Shown piece by piece: positions 10,276-19,663 of a stretch of DNA of 64,000 bases. The notes under the pieces were generated by a model. It was not told where the DNA came from. It did no database searches and saw only the letters and a list, made by a program, of their open reading frames with translations. Position 1 is the first letter of the stretch, and every line of letters begins with the position of its first letter. A program made the translations under genes and the position numbers. The stretch comes from Streptacidiphilus jiangxiensis (GTDB lineage: Bacteria; Actinomycetota; Actinomycetes; Streptomycetales; Streptomycetaceae), in assembly GCF_900109465.1 (NCBI RefSeq), contig NZ_FOAZ01000004.1:124001-188000 (forward strand), in the 5' to 3' direction.

Positions 10276-11478
10276 ATGAACGAGCACAGCACTCCGCCGC
10301 ACTCCGCGGCCTCGCCCTCCCCGTCCGACCCTCCCGTGTCGGCCTTCTCCGCCTTCGAACCGCCCGTGGTGCGGATGAAGTCCCCGGCCGACATGGCCGA
10401 CGCGCTGCCCTACCTGTTGGGCTTCTATCCGAGCGACAGCGTGGTGGCGCTCGGGCTGCAGGGTTCGCGTCGCCGGCAGGGAGGTTCCGTCCGCGTCGAC
10501 ATCCCCGCCTCGTCGGCTTGGCCGGCCGCCGCCGAGGAGGTGGTCGGATTCCTGCTGGCGCTGTCGGAGCAGCGCGACCGCCCGCCGGACGCGGTCATCC
10601 TCTACCTCTGCCAGGACCCCGAGCTCGGCGGGAGCCCCCGCGCGGTCGCCGAGCGCCTGCGGCCCCTTGCCTCGTTGCTGGCCGAGGGGTTCGCCGCCGC
10701 CGGCGTCCCGGTCCACGAGTCCCTCTGCGTCTCGCAGGGGCGGTGGTTCTCCTACACCTGCACCGACTCGGCCTGCTGTCCCGCCGAGGGGGCTCTGGTC
10801 CGGCCTCCGGGCAGCACCTCGGCCGTCGCCGCTGCGGCGGCCTTCGCCGGGATCCAGGTCCGCGGCAGCCTTCGGGACATGCACCGGGAGTTGGAGCCGG
10901 TGGTGGCCGAGGCGGCGGGTCCCCTGCTGCAGGCCTTCGAGCGGGAGATGCCCGCGATCTCGGCCGAGCTCGCCCGCGAGGGGGGTCGCGAGCGGCTGCG
11001 GGAGGCCACGGCCGCGCTCGTCGACGCCGCGGTGCTCCGGTTCGGGCGCGGCGACCGCGAGCTCGACGACCACGACGCCGCACGGATCGTGTTCGGCCTC
11101 CAGGACCGGCTGACCCGCGACCGGGCGGCCGAGTGGCTCGACCCGCCCGACGTCGCCCACGCCGCGACCTTGTGGCGCTATCTCGCCAGGCGCTGCGTCG
11201 GCCCCTTCGCCGATCACGCCGCCGCCCCGCTGTCCCTGCTCGGTTGGACGGCCTGGGTGACGGGTGACACAGTCACCGCAAGGGTGGCCCTGGGGCGTGC
11301 CCTGGCCGTCGATCCGACGTACACCTTCGCGAACCTGCTGTACGAGGCGATCAACTGCGGAGCGGTCCCCGACACGCTGTGCGCCACCCTTCGGGCGGAG
11401 CGCGCCGCCCGCATCCGGAGGGGCGGCCGGCGTCGGCGGGGGAGGCTTCCTCGCTGTCTGGGCCGATCAGTCGATTGA
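10276..11478 (+). CDS. DUF4192 family protein
   Basis: The protein of 400 residues belongs to the DUF4192 family of actinobacteria. Recognisable parts are the opening domain [20 protein letters not shown] followed by [10 protein letters not shown], then [15 protein letters not shown]. The Cys-bearing segment [18 protein letters not shown] is typical of the family. It ends with a helical, tetratricopeptide-like stretch [29 protein letters not shown]. Residues 1-30 are a Ser/Pro-rich disordered tail. Function is unknown in the family. It is divergent from the RecQ-like helicase, with DnaA boxes between, which hints at a role linked to DNA maintenance, but that is inference. Confidence 0.8.
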   Translation: MNEHSTPPHSAASPSPSDPPVSAFSAFEPPVVRMKSPADMADALPYLLGFYPSDSVVALGLQGSRRRQGGSVRVDIPASSAWPAAAEEVVGFLLALSEQRDRPPDAVILYLCQDPELGGSPRAVAERLRPLASLLAEGFAAAGVPVHESLCVSQGRWFSYTCTDSACCPAEGALVRPPGSTSAVAAAAAFAGIQVRGSLRDMHRELEPVVAEAAGPLLQAFEREMPAISAELAREGGRERLREATAALVDAAVLRFGRGDRELDDHDAARIVFGLQDRLTRDRAAEWLDPPDVAHAATLWRYLARRCVGPFADHAAAPLSLLGWTAWVTGDTVTARVALGRALAVDPTYTFANLLYEAINCGAVPDTLCATLRAERAARIRRGGRRRRGRLPRCLGRSVD

Positions 11479-11489
11479 GGCCCCACTGT

Positions 11490-11511
11490 TTATCGTCACT
11501 GAGACGACTAA
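11490..11511. promoter_or_regulatory. Imperfect inverted repeat ahead of Nudix regulator
   Basis: TCGTC-ACTGA-GACGA forms a 5-bp perfect inverted repeat flanked by TTA and TAA, 11 nt upstream of the start at 11523. Nudix-related regulators of the NrtR type often control their own promoter through such sites, so this may be an autoregulatory operator. Confidence 0.4.
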
Positions 11512-11522
11512 GATGCGGCGCA

Positions 11523-12271
11523 TGTCGCGTTACGATCCGTCGGCCTTCCCTCCTTTTGCGGTCACCGTCGACCTGGTGGTCCTGACCGTGCGCGACCACG
11601 TCCTGTGCGCGTTGATGGTCCGCCGAGGCGAACCGCCCTTCCAGGGCTTCTGGGCACTGCCGGGCGGATTCGTCCGTCCCGACGAGGGCCTGGTCGAAGC
11701 TGCCGCCCGTGAGCTGGCCGAGGAGACCGGCCTGCGCGCGCACGGCGCTCCCGGCCAGGGGCCCGGCGTCGGCGCCCACCTGGAGCAGCTCGCCACCTAC
11801 GGTGACCCGCAGCGCGATCCGCGGCTCCGTGTGGTCAGCGTGGCCTACCTGGCCCTGGCTCCGGACCTGCCCACTCCGAGGCCCGGCGGTGACGTCCGCA
11901 GCGCCCGCTGGGCGCCGGTCGAGGAACTGCTCGGCCGTGGCAAGGGGGACGACGGGATGCTGCTCGCCTTCGACCACAGTGCGATCCTGGCGGAGGGAGT
12001 CGAGCGGGCCCGGTCCAAGATCGAGTACTCGGCGCTGGCCACGGCCTTCTGTCCCACGGAGTTCACCGTCGGCGAGCTGCGCCGGGTGTACGAGTCCGTC
12101 TGGGGCGTGCAGCTGGACCCGCGCAACTTCCACCGGAAGGTCACGGGGACGCCCGGCTTCCTGGTGCCGGCCGGCGGCACGACGACGCGTCAGGGCGGCC
12201 GACCTGCGCAGCTGTTCCGCGCGGGGGGAGCCACGGTGCTGAACCCGCCGATGCTCCGCCCGGACAACTGA
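11523..12271 (+). CDS. Nudix domain protein with C-terminal winged helix (NrtR-like)
   Basis: The protein of 248 residues has an N-terminal Nudix domain. The Nudix box runs from [20 protein letters not shown] to the following ETGL. A C-terminal domain of about 85 residues has the look of the winged helix-turn-helix of NrtR-type regulators ([45 protein letters not shown]). NrtR proteins bind ADP-ribose or related NAD metabolites and repress NAD biosynthesis or salvage genes. No NAD gene is adjacent, so the targets are elsewhere or only itself. The box retains the R-E-x-x-E-E core, so hydrolysis (for example of ADP-ribose) is also possible. ATG 11514 is an alternative start. Confidence 0.75.
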
Positions 12272-12381
12272 CGTCGGCCGACGGTCGACGCCCACGCGCC
12301 GTATCGGTCAATCCCACGCAAAGTAACTATGTCGGTCTATCGTGCTGGCGTTGGGGGTGATCAGCGCGGAGGTGCCCGACC

Positions 12382-13500
12382 GTGGCTCAGACTGTCCAGA
12401 CCCAGGCCGACGAGGCCGCCCGGGGCCAGCAGGTGCGGCAGGGGCACCACCCGTTCCAGGCGATCGGGTTGACCAAGGCCGGGCGGCGAGGCCGCCCGCC
12501 GGTCCTGTTGGATGTGTCCTTCGACGCTCGGGCGGGGCAGGTCACCGTCCTGCTCGGCCCTGAGGGGTCCGGGCGCACCACCGCTCTGCGTCTGGCGCTG
12601 GGGCTCGACAAGGGGCAGGGGGCCGCCCTGTTCCACGGGCGCCCCTACCGGCGCCTGTCCCGCCCCGAACGCGAGGTCGGGGTGGTCCTCGGCGAGGCCG
12701 ACCGGCCCGCCGGTCACCCCGGACGCAGAGCCAGGGCACACCTTCGGATGATGGCCGCCGCCGCAGGCGTCCCGGCCCGGCGGGCCGACCAACTGCTGGA
12801 GCAGACCCGCCTCGGGCCCGCGGCCGAACACCGGCTGCGGACCTTCTCGCCCGGCATGAACCGCCGCCTGCAGCTGGCGCAGGCGCTGCTGGGTGATCCG
12901 GGCACGCTCGTGCTGGATGAGCCCACCGAGGGGCTCTCGCCCAAGAACGTCGAGTGGTTCCATGCCTTCCTGCGCGCCTTCACGGCCGGCGGCGGGGCGG
13001 TTCTGGTCACCTTGCGCAGTCCGCAGCAGGCGGCGCAGCTCGCGGACCGGGTGGTCACCATCGACCTCGGCCGGGTCCTGGCGGACCAGCCGGTCGAGGA
13101 GTTCCGCCGTACCCGGCTGCGCGACGAGGTGTCGGTCCGTGGCCCGCAGGTGGGCCGCCTGGCGGACCTGTTGTCGGCGAGCGGCGCGACGGTCCGCCAC
13201 GACGGCGGTAACGCGATCGCCGTCGAGGGGATGGCCCGGACCGAGATCGGCGAGCTGGCCTTCCGGCACGGCATCCTGCTCCACGAGCTGGCCGACCACG
13301 TCGTCGAACACGCCCCCGCGCCGGGGCCGCGTCCCGCCGAACCCGCGGGCGCCACCCTCGCGCGCGCGAGCGTCGCGCTCGGCCCCGGGGAGACGGTCAC
13401 CACACACGTGATCGTCCCCGCCGAGCCGGGCCCGGCCGTGCTGCCCGCACGGCGCGCCCCGGAGGTCGGCGAGCCGCTCTTCGACGACGAGGACGACTGA
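12382..13500 (+). CDS. Degenerate ABC transporter ATP-binding protein
   Basis: The protein of 372 residues has an N-terminal ABC ATPase domain (about 25-235) and a 135-residue C-terminal extension. The P-loop reads GPEGSGRTT, with Arg where the catalytic Lys should be. The signature is FSPGMNRRL instead of LSGGQ-like, and the switch His is missing (LVTLRSPQQ). Walker B is intact (LVLDEPTEGL). The domain therefore looks weakly active or purely structural. GGAGG at 12369-12373 supports the GTG at 12382. The membrane protein that follows at 13879 is its likely partner, so the pair would be an ABC system of unknown substrate near whiH and hrdB. Confidence 0.8.
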   Translation: MAQTVQTQADEAARGQQVRQGHHPFQAIGLTKAGRRGRPPVLLDVSFDARAGQVTVLLGPEGSGRTTALRLALGLDKGQGAALFHGRPYRRLSRPEREVGVVLGEADRPAGHPGRRARAHLRMMAAAAGVPARRADQLLEQTRLGPAAEHRLRTFSPGMNRRLQLAQALLGDPGTLVLDEPTEGLSPKNVEWFHAFLRAFTAGGGAVLVTLRSPQQAAQLADRVVTIDLGRVLADQPVEEFRRTRLRDEVSVRGPQVGRLADLLSASGATVRHDGGNAIAVEGMARTEIGELAFRHGILLHELADHVVEHAPAPGPRPAEPAGATLARASVALGPGETVTTHVIVPAEPGPAVLPARRAPEVGEPLFDDEDD

Positions 13501-13690
13501 CCGCCGGGGAGCGGTGCCGCAGCCGATACCGGGAGCCGGGCCACGTGCCCGCGCACCCGGGAGCGGGCGTCCGGGCCGAGCGCGGGAACCGCGCGCCGGA
13601 GCCGAGGAGCCCCTCTCCGGGGACGGCGGACGCGGCCCGGAGGTCGGTCCGGAGGCGCGTCCGCGCAGGCAGCGGCTGCGTCGGTCGGCG

Positions 13691-13738
13691 CCCCGAGGCC
13701 CCGAGGCCCCGAGGCCCCGAGGCCCCGAGGCCCCGAGG
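13691..13738 (+). repeat. Six tandem copies of an 8-mer
   Basis: CCCCGAGG is repeated exactly six times head to tail. It lies within the 378-nt gap (13501-13878) between the ABC ATPase and membrane genes. The rest of that gap is G/C-rich low-complexity sequence with related CCCGGGT units and no gene I can support. The array is likely unstable in length. Confidence 0.85.
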
Positions 13739-13878
13739 TCCCGGGTCCCGGGTCTTGGAGCCCTCATCCCGGGCGTCACCCCTGAGATCCCGGGCGTCGC
13801 CCCCGACGCGGCACAGCGACGGCCACAGCCAGACAGCGATGCAGAAGAACCGCGACGGACGACGAGAGCGAGCGACCC

Positions 13879-14679
13879 GTGCACGCACTGACCTATGAGC
13901 GCCGACGACTGACCGGGGTGCGATCCACCTGGCTGGTGCCGGTCGTGGTGCTGGCAGCCAGCGCCACTGTGGCCGCGCTGACGCTGCGGCAGGCCGCCGC
14001 AGCCGGCTCGCCCGCAGCCGATCCGCTGCGGGTGCTCACGGCGGGGCTGCCCCTGCTCCCGCTGCCGCTCGCGGCCCTGGGGGCCGGGGTGGTCGGGGCG
14101 CTCTCGGCCGGTCACGAGTTCCGGCACCCGGCGCCGCTCGCGCTGCTGCGGCCGCTTCGGCGCCGGCTCGCGCTGCTGGTGGCCAAGCTGGTCGTCGTCG
14201 GCGCGTTCGGAGCGCTGCTCGGCGCTGCCACGCTCCTGCTGGACGCGGCCGTGCTGCACGTCGCCGACCACGGCGCGGCGGCGGCGCTGGAATCGGCGGC
14301 GCTGCACGGGCATCTTCCGCCCGCCCTCGGGGGCTATCTCGCACTGGTCCTCGCAGGCGGCTGGATCGGGCTGCTCGGTGCGGTCCTGTTGCGCAGCGCC
14401 GCCGCGGGGATGCTCGTGCTGATCACGGTCCCGGTGCTGATCGAACCGGTCGCTTCGGCGGTGTTCGGGCAGGCGGCGGGCGGGAACGGAGGGTCGGCGT
14501 TGCACTGGCACCGCCTCTTCCCCGTCGACGGGCACCACGCCTGGCTCTACGGCGCCGTGTCGGGGCTGCACAGCGGGACGACCGTCTCGGACCTGGGCCT
14601 GGCGATCGCGGTCGTCGCGCCCGTCGCCGTGCTGCTCCTCGCCTACCTGGTGCTGCTGCCGCGCCGCAGCGCCCTCTGA
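13879..14679 (+). CDS. Membrane protein, probable ABC permease partner
   Basis: The protein of 266 residues has about six hydrophobic segments, including LVPVVVLAASATVAAL, LAALGAGVVGALSAG, LVVVGAFGALLGAATLLLDA and VAVLLLAYLVLLP. The layout is that of ABC-2-type permeases: a cytosolic N-terminus beginning HALTYERRRLTGVRSTW, then a loop AGHEFRHPAPLALLRPLRRR before helix 3. It follows the degenerate ABC ATPase on the same strand. The 378-nt gap with tandem repeats is unusual for a two-gene operon. The start GTG at 13879 is the first reasonable one; the ribosome site is weak. Substrate unknown. Confidence 0.7.
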   Translation: MHALTYERRRLTGVRSTWLVPVVVLAASATVAALTLRQAAAAGSPAADPLRVLTAGLPLLPLPLAALGAGVVGALSAGHEFRHPAPLALLRPLRRRLALLVAKLVVVGAFGALLGAATLLLDAAVLHVADHGAAAALESAALHGHLPPALGGYLALVLAGGWIGLLGAVLLRSAAAGMLVLITVPVLIEPVASAVFGQAAGGNGGSALHWHRLFPVDGHHAWLYGAVSGLHSGTTVSDLGLAIAVVAPVAVLLLAYLVLLPRRSAL

Positions 14680-14886
14680 GTCGATGCGGGGTCTCCGCTG
14701 GGCCGGGAGATGCGGTCCGAGCCGCACGGGGCGGTGACGTCAAGAGCGCGTCGTGGCATGAGCGGGGCACAGGTGGGGCAATAACAGCCGATATGGCGTC
14801 AATTGTGTAGTGATGCGCGATCACCCTTTCGTGTGCTTTTCACGAAATTCCTCAAGGGCGCCCGCGCCATCGCCGACAAAGGAGAC

Positions 14887-15777
14887 GTGAGTACCGTTGC
14901 GCACCCCACGATGCCCCCCGCCCAGATGACGTCCACTCAGCTGGACCGCTTCCCCGTAGGCGCTTCGCACAGCTCGGCCCCTGGTGTGTCCCACGCCACG
15001 AGCGGCGCTGCGCTGCACTGGGACAGCTCCGACCCCGACCTCGGCCGGGTCGGCCGCCGCGCCGCCGGAAGTCGCGGTCGAGGCCTGCACGGACAGCTGG
15101 TCCAGCAGCTCGGTCAAATGATCGTTTCCGGTGACCTCGGCGCTGACCGCCCGCTGGTGCCCGAGGAGATCGGGCAGCGGTTCGAGGTCTCCCGCACCGT
15201 CGTCCGCGAGTCGCTGCGCGTGCTGGAGGCCAAGGGCCTCGTCAGCGCCCGCCCCAACGTCGGCACCCGGGTGCGCCCGGTGTCCGACTGGAACCTGCTC
15301 GACCCGGACATCATCGAGTGGCGCGCCTTCGGACCGCAGCGCGAGGACCAGCGTCGCGAGCTCTTCGAGCTGCGCTGGGCCATCGAGCCGCTGGCCGCCC
15401 GCCTCGCGGCCGGCCACGGCCGGGACGAGTCCCGTCAGCGCATGCACGACATGACCGAGATCATGGGGCACGCGGCCGCGCAGGGCGACGCCCTCACGTA
15501 CAACCGCGCCGACGCGGAGTTCCACGCGGTCCTGATGGAGCTCGCCGGCAACAAGATGCTGGAGCACCTCGCGGGTATCGTCGGCTCGGCGCTGCAGGTG
15601 TCGGGCGGCCCGGTCACGGCTTGCGACCGCCCGTCGGAGCCGTCCGTGGGCCTGCACGTCCGCCTCGTCGACGCGCTCGGCACGGGGGACGGCACGGCGG
15701 CCGAGGCCGCGATGCGGTCGCTGCTCATGGTGCACCCGGAGGTCGACCCGCTCGTCCCCGGCCCGCGCGAGCACTGA
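14887..15777 (+). CDS. whiH: Sporulation regulator WhiH (GntR/FadR family)
   Basis: The protein of 296 residues is a FadR-subfamily GntR regulator. Its winged helix is at about 67-132 (LHGQLVQQLGQMIVSGDL, then VSRTVVRESLRVLEAKGLV) and its C-terminal FCD ligand domain begins near 150. A long polar N-terminal extension (about 60 residues) precedes the DNA-binding domain. The gene lies just upstream of hrdB, the conserved position of whiH. WhiH acts in aerial hyphae during sporulation septation. The start GTG 14887 has AAAGGAG directly upstream, although the frame is open to 14803. The segment 14680-14886 upstream probably holds its promoter; I could not place boxes with confidence. Confidence 0.85.
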   Translation: MSTVAHPTMPPAQMTSTQLDRFPVGASHSSAPGVSHATSGAALHWDSSDPDLGRVGRRAAGSRGRGLHGQLVQQLGQMIVSGDLGADRPLVPEEIGQRFEVSRTVVRESLRVLEAKGLVSARPNVGTRVRPVSDWNLLDPDIIEWRAFGPQREDQRRELFELRWAIEPLAARLAAGHGRDESRQRMHDMTEIMGHAAAQGDALTYNRADAEFHAVLMELAGNKMLEHLAGIVGSALQVSGGPVTACDRPSEPSVGLHVRLVDALGTGDGTAAEAAMRSLLMVHPEVDPLVPGPREH

Positions 15778-16066
15778 GGCCGCTCCGGCCGGGCCGTTGC
15801 CGCCCGGCCGCGCCATCGGACGGCGGCTCCGTCGTACGGCCGCGCCGTCGCGCATCCGTGCCGAGCAGTGCCGCACCACCGCACGACTGCTCCACCGCCG
15901 CACCACGACCGCCCGTACGACCTTCGGCAGGCCGCCGCCGCCATGAGCGATCACGTCATGGCCGCGGCGGCCTGCGGCGTTCCCGGGCCGTAGGGCGTGT
16001 GCCGGGGAGCAGGGCGGCGCGGGGCGCCCGTCGGGCGGATCGCGCTACCCGATTCAGGCGACACTC

Positions 16067-16092
16067 GGAATGAGCCCGGATCTGGCATCGTT
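16067..16092 (+). promoter_or_regulatory. Sigma-R-type promoter of hrdB
   Basis: GGAAT (16067-16071), exactly 18 nt, then GTT (16090-16092) is a perfect match to the sigma-R consensus GGAAT-N18-GTT. It lies about 210 nt upstream of the hrdB start. A sigma-R-dependent hrdB promoter is known in S. coelicolor and links the principal sigma factor to thiol-oxidative stress. The rest of 15778-16300 has no gene. A possible second ECF-like promoter (GTAACG at 16160-16165, CGAT at 16181-16184) is a guess. Confidence 0.8.
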
Positions 16093-16300
16093 GAACGGGG
16101 TAGACCTCCGTTTGGCAAGCGACTCCCGAAGTATGTGACCTGCGCCACGTAAGTAGGGCGTAACGCTTTGCCGCGCCGAGCGATGTGTACCAGGGCGGTG
16201 ACTGATCCGTACTGATCCGCCAAGATCCATAGTTTTTGCAGTCTCCGGAAGGCCGCCATCGCGGCCGGCCTTCTGTCCACTCACGTCCGAGAGGTTGTTC

Positions 16301-17932
16301 GTGTCGGCCAGCACATCCCGTTCTCTCCCTCCCGAGATCTCCGAGTCCGCCGCTCTGATGGCGCTCATCGAGCGGGGTAAGGCTCAGGGGCAGATCGCCG
16401 GTGATGACGTGCGGCATGCCTTCGAGGTGGACCAGATTCCGGTCACCAAGTGGAAGAACGTCATGCGCAGCCTCAACCAGGTCCTCGATGAGGAGGGTGT
16501 GACGCTGATGGTGAGCGCTGCGGAGTCTTCCGCCCCCAAGCGCCCCCGGAAGAGCGTCGCGGCGAAGAGCACTGCCACGAAGACGACGGCGACCAAGTCC
16601 GTCGCTCCGCGCCCTGCGGCCGCGAGCACGACCCGTACCGCTGCTCCGCGCGTCGCCGCCGCGTCGCCGGTGACCGTTTCGGTCACCGAGACCGTGACCT
16701 CCGTCGAGGTCGAGGCGACCCTGGTGGCTGCCCCGTCTGATCCGGCGAAGAAGGCCGTGGCCAAGAAGGCCGTGGCGAAGAAGGCCGCGCCGGCGGCCAA
16801 GAAGACCGTTGCCAAGAAGACCGCCGCCAAGGACGCCCCCGGCGCCGAGAAGGCCGAGGGCGAGGAGGAGCTGCTCAGCGACGACGAGCTGCTCGAGGGT
16901 GGCGCCCCGGCGGCTCCCGCCGAGGGCGAGGCTCCTGCCGAGGGCGAGGAGGAGTCCGAGGGCTTCGTCCTGTCCGACGAGGACGAGGACGACGCACCGG
17001 CTCAGCAGGTCGCCGTGGCCGGTGCCACTGCCGACCCGGTCAAGGACTACCTCAAGCAGATCGGTAAGGTCCCGCTGCTCAACGCGGAGCAGGAGGTCGA
17101 GCTCGCCAAGCGCATCGAGGCCGGTCTGTTCGCCGAGGACAAGCTGGCCACCGAGGACAAGCTGGCGCCGCGTCTGCAGCGCGAGCTGGAGATCATCGCC
17201 GAGGACGGTCGCCGCGCCAAGAACCACCTGCTGGAGGCCAACCTCCGTCTGGTGGTCTCGCTGGCCAAGCGCTACACCGGTCGCGGCATGCTCTTCCTGG
17301 ACCTGATCCAGGAGGGCAACCTCGGTCTGATCCGCGCGGTCGAGAAGTTCGACTACACCAAGGGCTACAAGTTCTCGACGTACGCCACCTGGTGGATCCG
17401 TCAGGCGATCACCCGCGCCATGGCCGACCAGGCCCGCACCATCCGTATCCCGGTGCACATGGTCGAGGTCATCAACAAGCTGGCCCGCGTCCAGCGCCAG
17501 ATGCTCCAGGACCTGGGCCGTGAGCCCACCCCGGAGGAGCTGGCCAAGGAGCTGGACATGACGCCCGAGAAGGTCGTCGAGGTCCAGAAGTACGGCCGCG
17601 AGCCCATCTCGCTGCACACCCCGCTCGGCGAGGACGGCGACAGCGAGTTCGGTGACCTCATCGAGGACTCCGAGGCCGTGGTCCCGGCCGACGCGGTCAG
17701 CTTCACCCTGCTCCAGGAGCAACTCCACTCGGTGCTGGACACCCTGAGCGAGCGCGAGGCCGGCGTCGTCTCCATGCGCTTCGGCCTGACCGACGGTCAG
17801 CCGAAGACGCTGGACGAGATCGGCAAGGTCTACGGGGTCACCCGTGAGCGCATCCGCCAGATCGAGTCCAAGACCATGTCGAAGCTGCGCCACCCGTCGC
17901 GTTCCCAGGTCCTGCGCGACTACCTGGACTGA
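16301..17932 (+). CDS. hrdB: Principal RNA polymerase sigma factor HrdB
   Basis: The protein of 543 residues is the essential group 1 sigma-70 factor of streptomycetes. It opens [16 protein letters not shown] as expected for HrdB. Region 1.1 follows, then a Lys/Ala-rich and an acidic linker (about 80-240), region 1.2 ([16 protein letters not shown], from about 245), region 2 from about 308 ([53 protein letters not shown]), region 3, and region 4 at about 478-543 ([20 protein letters not shown]). GTG 16301 is chosen by homology and the GAGAGG upstream. The Lys-rich repeats in the linker are encoded by short AAGAAGGCCGTGGC-like units and vary between species. A hairpin terminator follows. Confidence 0.97.
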   Translation: MSASTSRSLPPEISESAALMALIERGKAQGQIAGDDVRHAFEVDQIPVTKWKNVMRSLNQVLDEEGVTLMVSAAESSAPKRPRKSVAAKSTATKTTATKSVAPRPAAASTTRTAAPRVAAASPVTVSVTETVTSVEVEATLVAAPSDPAKKAVAKKAVAKKAAPAAKKTVAKKTAAKDAPGAEKAEGEEELLSDDELLEGGAPAAPAEGEAPAEGEEESEGFVLSDEDEDDAPAQQVAVAGATADPVKDYLKQIGKVPLLNAEQEVELAKRIEAGLFAEDKLATEDKLAPRLQRELEIIAEDGRRAKNHLLEANLRLVVSLAKRYTGRGMLFLDLIQEGNLGLIRAVEKFDYTKGYKFSTYATWWIRQAITRAMADQARTIRIPVHMVEVINKLARVQRQMLQDLGREPTPEELAKELDMTPEKVVEVQKYGREPISLHTPLGEDGDSEFGDLIEDSEAVVPADAVSFTLLQEQLHSVLDTLSEREAGVVSMRFGLTDGQPKTLDEIGKVYGVTRERIRQIESKTMSKLRHPSRSQVLRDYLD

Positions 17933-17960
17933 CGGTCGACGGATCCCGTCGCCGAATCCG

Positions 17961-17996
17961 AGAGGCCCCCGACCGCACGCGCGGCCGGGGGCCTCT
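17961..17996 (+). terminator. hrdB terminator
   Basis: An 11-bp perfect stem (17961-17971 with 17986-17996) plus inner pairs lies 28 nt after the hrdB stop, in a G/C-rich context. Confidence 0.75.
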
Positions 17997-18019
17997 CCGG
18001 TTGCGGGCCCTCAGGCGCC

Positions 18020-18070
18020 TTACTGCTGCTTGCGGCGCTTGAAGAGCCGGACGATCCAGGCGATCAGCAC
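18020..18070 (-). CDS. Candidate 16-residue basic micropeptide
   Basis: A short minus-strand frame starts at GTG 18070 and reads MLIAWIVRLFKRRKQQ. GAGGGG lies about 8 nt upstream and a TAA closes it at 18020-18022. It has the form of a tiny amphipathic or membrane-associated peptide: a hydrophobic block followed by a basic tail. It sits convergent to hrdB just past its terminator. The length is too short for any statistical support. It is offered as a candidate only. Confidence 0.3.
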   Translation of the reverse strand: MLIAWIVRLFKRRKQQ

Positions 18071-18261
18071 GGAGCCCACCCCTCATTCCATGGACGGTCC
18101 ATCAGGGGGTGAGTGTAGGGGCCGAGTTGGGCCCCCGGGCAGGTTCCGCTCACCCTTCGTGCGGATGTTCTGGCGCCCGGACGTGCGTGGTTGCGGGAAC
18201 GGAGGGTGATCGCCTGGATACCCTGTGGCGCGACGGGAGTGTGTGCGGCGAAGGGAACAGG

Positions 18262-19104
18262 GTGGGATCCAGGCGGCAGAGGTGTGGGGAGCCACCGAAG
18301 CGCAGGCGGACGCTGATGGTGCTGTTCGCGGCGTTGCCCGCGGCGTTGGCCACCCCGGCGACGCCGGCGGCGGCGATCGTGGGCGGCGTGCGGGCCAGCA
18401 CCACGGACCATCCGTGGATGGTGGCCGTCGCCAGTCGGTCCGTCTACGGGGACTCCCGGTCGGGCCAGTTCTGCGGCGGTACGCTCGTCAGTCCCACCAA
18501 GGTGGTGACCGCCGCGCACTGCCTCTACGACGAGACGACCGGCGAGCGGGTGAACCGGCCCGACCTCGACGTGATCGTGGGGCGGACCGACTTGGCGGGC
18601 TCCGTGGGGCAGGAGGTCCCGGTCGTCAGCACCTGGGTGGATCCGGACTACGCCATGTCCACCAACGAGTGGGATGTGGCGGTGCTCACCCTCGCCGAGC
18701 CGCAGGATCCGAGCAGCGTGCTGCCGATGGTGGCTCAGGGCGCCACCGCACCCTATGCGGCGGGTACCGCCGCCACCGTGTTCGGCTGGGGAGACCTTCG
18801 CGGGAACGGCACCTATCCGACCACCCTGCACCAGGTGCAGGTGCCGATGGTCGCCGACTCGACCTGTGCGGCCGACTACCACTCGGGGCCCTCGGGCAGT
18901 TACGACGGCCGCACCATGGTCTGCGCGGGTCTGCAGTCCCTGGGCGGGCGGGATGCCTGCCAGGGGGACAGCGGAGGGCCGTTGGTGGTTGCCGGGCGGC
19001 TCGTGGGCGTCGTCTCGTGGGGCGAGGGCTGTGCGGAGCCCGGCCATCCCGGCGTCTACACCCGGCTCGCGGCGATGGCGGACGCCGTGCGCGGCCAGCT
19101 CTGA
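18262..19104 (+). CDS. Secreted trypsin-like serine protease (S1A)
   Basis: The protein of 280 residues has a basic n-region (RRQRCGEPPKRRR), a hydrophobic core and an Ala-rich cleavage region ending PAAA at about 38. The mature sequence begins directly with IVGG, so signal peptidase alone might expose the activating Ile N-terminus. The catalytic triad is His86 (TAAHC), Asp138 (NEWDVAVLTL) and Ser237 (DACQGDSGGPL). Asp231, six residues before the Ser, predicts cleavage after Arg or Lys. Cys positions fit chymotrypsin-fold disulfides. GTG 18262 has AAGGGA upstream. The hrdB - S1 protease - parE order is conserved in Streptomyces as I recall it. Confidence 0.9.
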   Translation: MGSRRQRCGEPPKRRRTLMVLFAALPAALATPATPAAAIVGGVRASTTDHPWMVAVASRSVYGDSRSGQFCGGTLVSPTKVVTAAHCLYDETTGERVNRPDLDVIVGRTDLAGSVGQEVPVVSTWVDPDYAMSTNEWDVAVLTLAEPQDPSSVLPMVAQGATAPYAAGTAATVFGWGDLRGNGTYPTTLHQVQVPMVADSTCAADYHSGPSGSYDGRTMVCAGLQSLGGRDACQGDSGGPLVVAGRLVGVVSWGEGCAEPGHPGVYTRLAAMADAVRGQL

Positions 19105-19263
19105 CGGCGCCGCCGGCGCGGAGGGTGCGCCGGTCCCAGGAGGGCCGTCGGCTCCGAGGGCGGGTGCGCGGTGTGACGAACGCGACGCACGCAGCGAGCA
19201 CGACGGACACGTGAGCGGGACGGACACGTGAGCGGGACGAAGGGGAGAGCGGGACGAACACGA

Positions 19264-19299
19264 CGATGGGCGGCGGACCGGTTGGTCCGCCGCCCATCG
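19264..19299. terminator. Bidirectional terminator
   Basis: A perfect 16-bp stem (19264-19279 with 19284-19299) with a GGTT loop lies between the convergent protease and zinc-ribbon genes. The surrounding 19105-19429 also holds short direct repeats of GAGCGGGACG (about 19211-19255) and no gene. Confidence 0.85.
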
Positions 19300-19429
19300 C
19301 CCGGGACAGCTCTGTTCGTCAGTTCAGCTCGTCTTCAGCGAGGCACTGAACCCTGGCGCTGCTTCGGCGCCTTGCGGCTTCGCACGGGTGCCCACTGTGC
19401 ACCCGGCGTGTCCGCCTGGATGCGCACGG

Positions 19430-19663
19430 TCAGCGCTCGTCGGCCTCGACCGTGGCCGTGGTGGCCGTCAGGCGGCCGCTCTCGTCCTGTATCTCGGCGG
19501 CGATCTTCTTCAGCTCCGGCTCGAACTTCCGGCCGTGGTGAGCGCAGAAGAGCAGCTCTCCACCGGACACGAGCACGACGCGGAGGTAGGCCTGGGCGCC
19601 GCAGCGGTCGCAGCGGTCGGCCGCAGTCAGCGGGGTCGCGGGGGTGAGAACGTTAGTAGTCAC
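19430..19663 (-). CDS. Small zinc-ribbon protein (DUF7455 type)
   Basis: This 77-residue protein has a compact zinc-binding pattern CDRC (DRCDRCGAQAYLRV) and CAHH (ELLFCAHHGRKFEPEL) around 20 residues apart, followed by an acidic helix. Members of this family are small conserved actinobacterial proteins of unknown role; a structural or nucleic-acid-binding task is plausible. The gene is always short and stands alone here, divergent from parE across a 558-nt intergenic region. GAGGCGAC precedes the ATG at 19663. Confidence 0.8.
   Translation of the reverse strand: MTTNVLTPATPLTAADRCDRCGAQAYLRVVLVSGGELLFCAHHGRKFEPELKKIAAEIQDESGRLTATTATVEADER

Noticed and set aside
13691..13738. Regular repeats considered as CRISPR
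   Set aside because: The units are 8 nt with no spacers and there are no cas genes. No CRISPR array was seen anywhere in the window.
12361..14727. Open frame of 788 codons on the minus strand opposite the ABC genes
   Set aside because: Antisense shadow with Arg/Gln/Gly-rich sequence and no ribosome site or motif.
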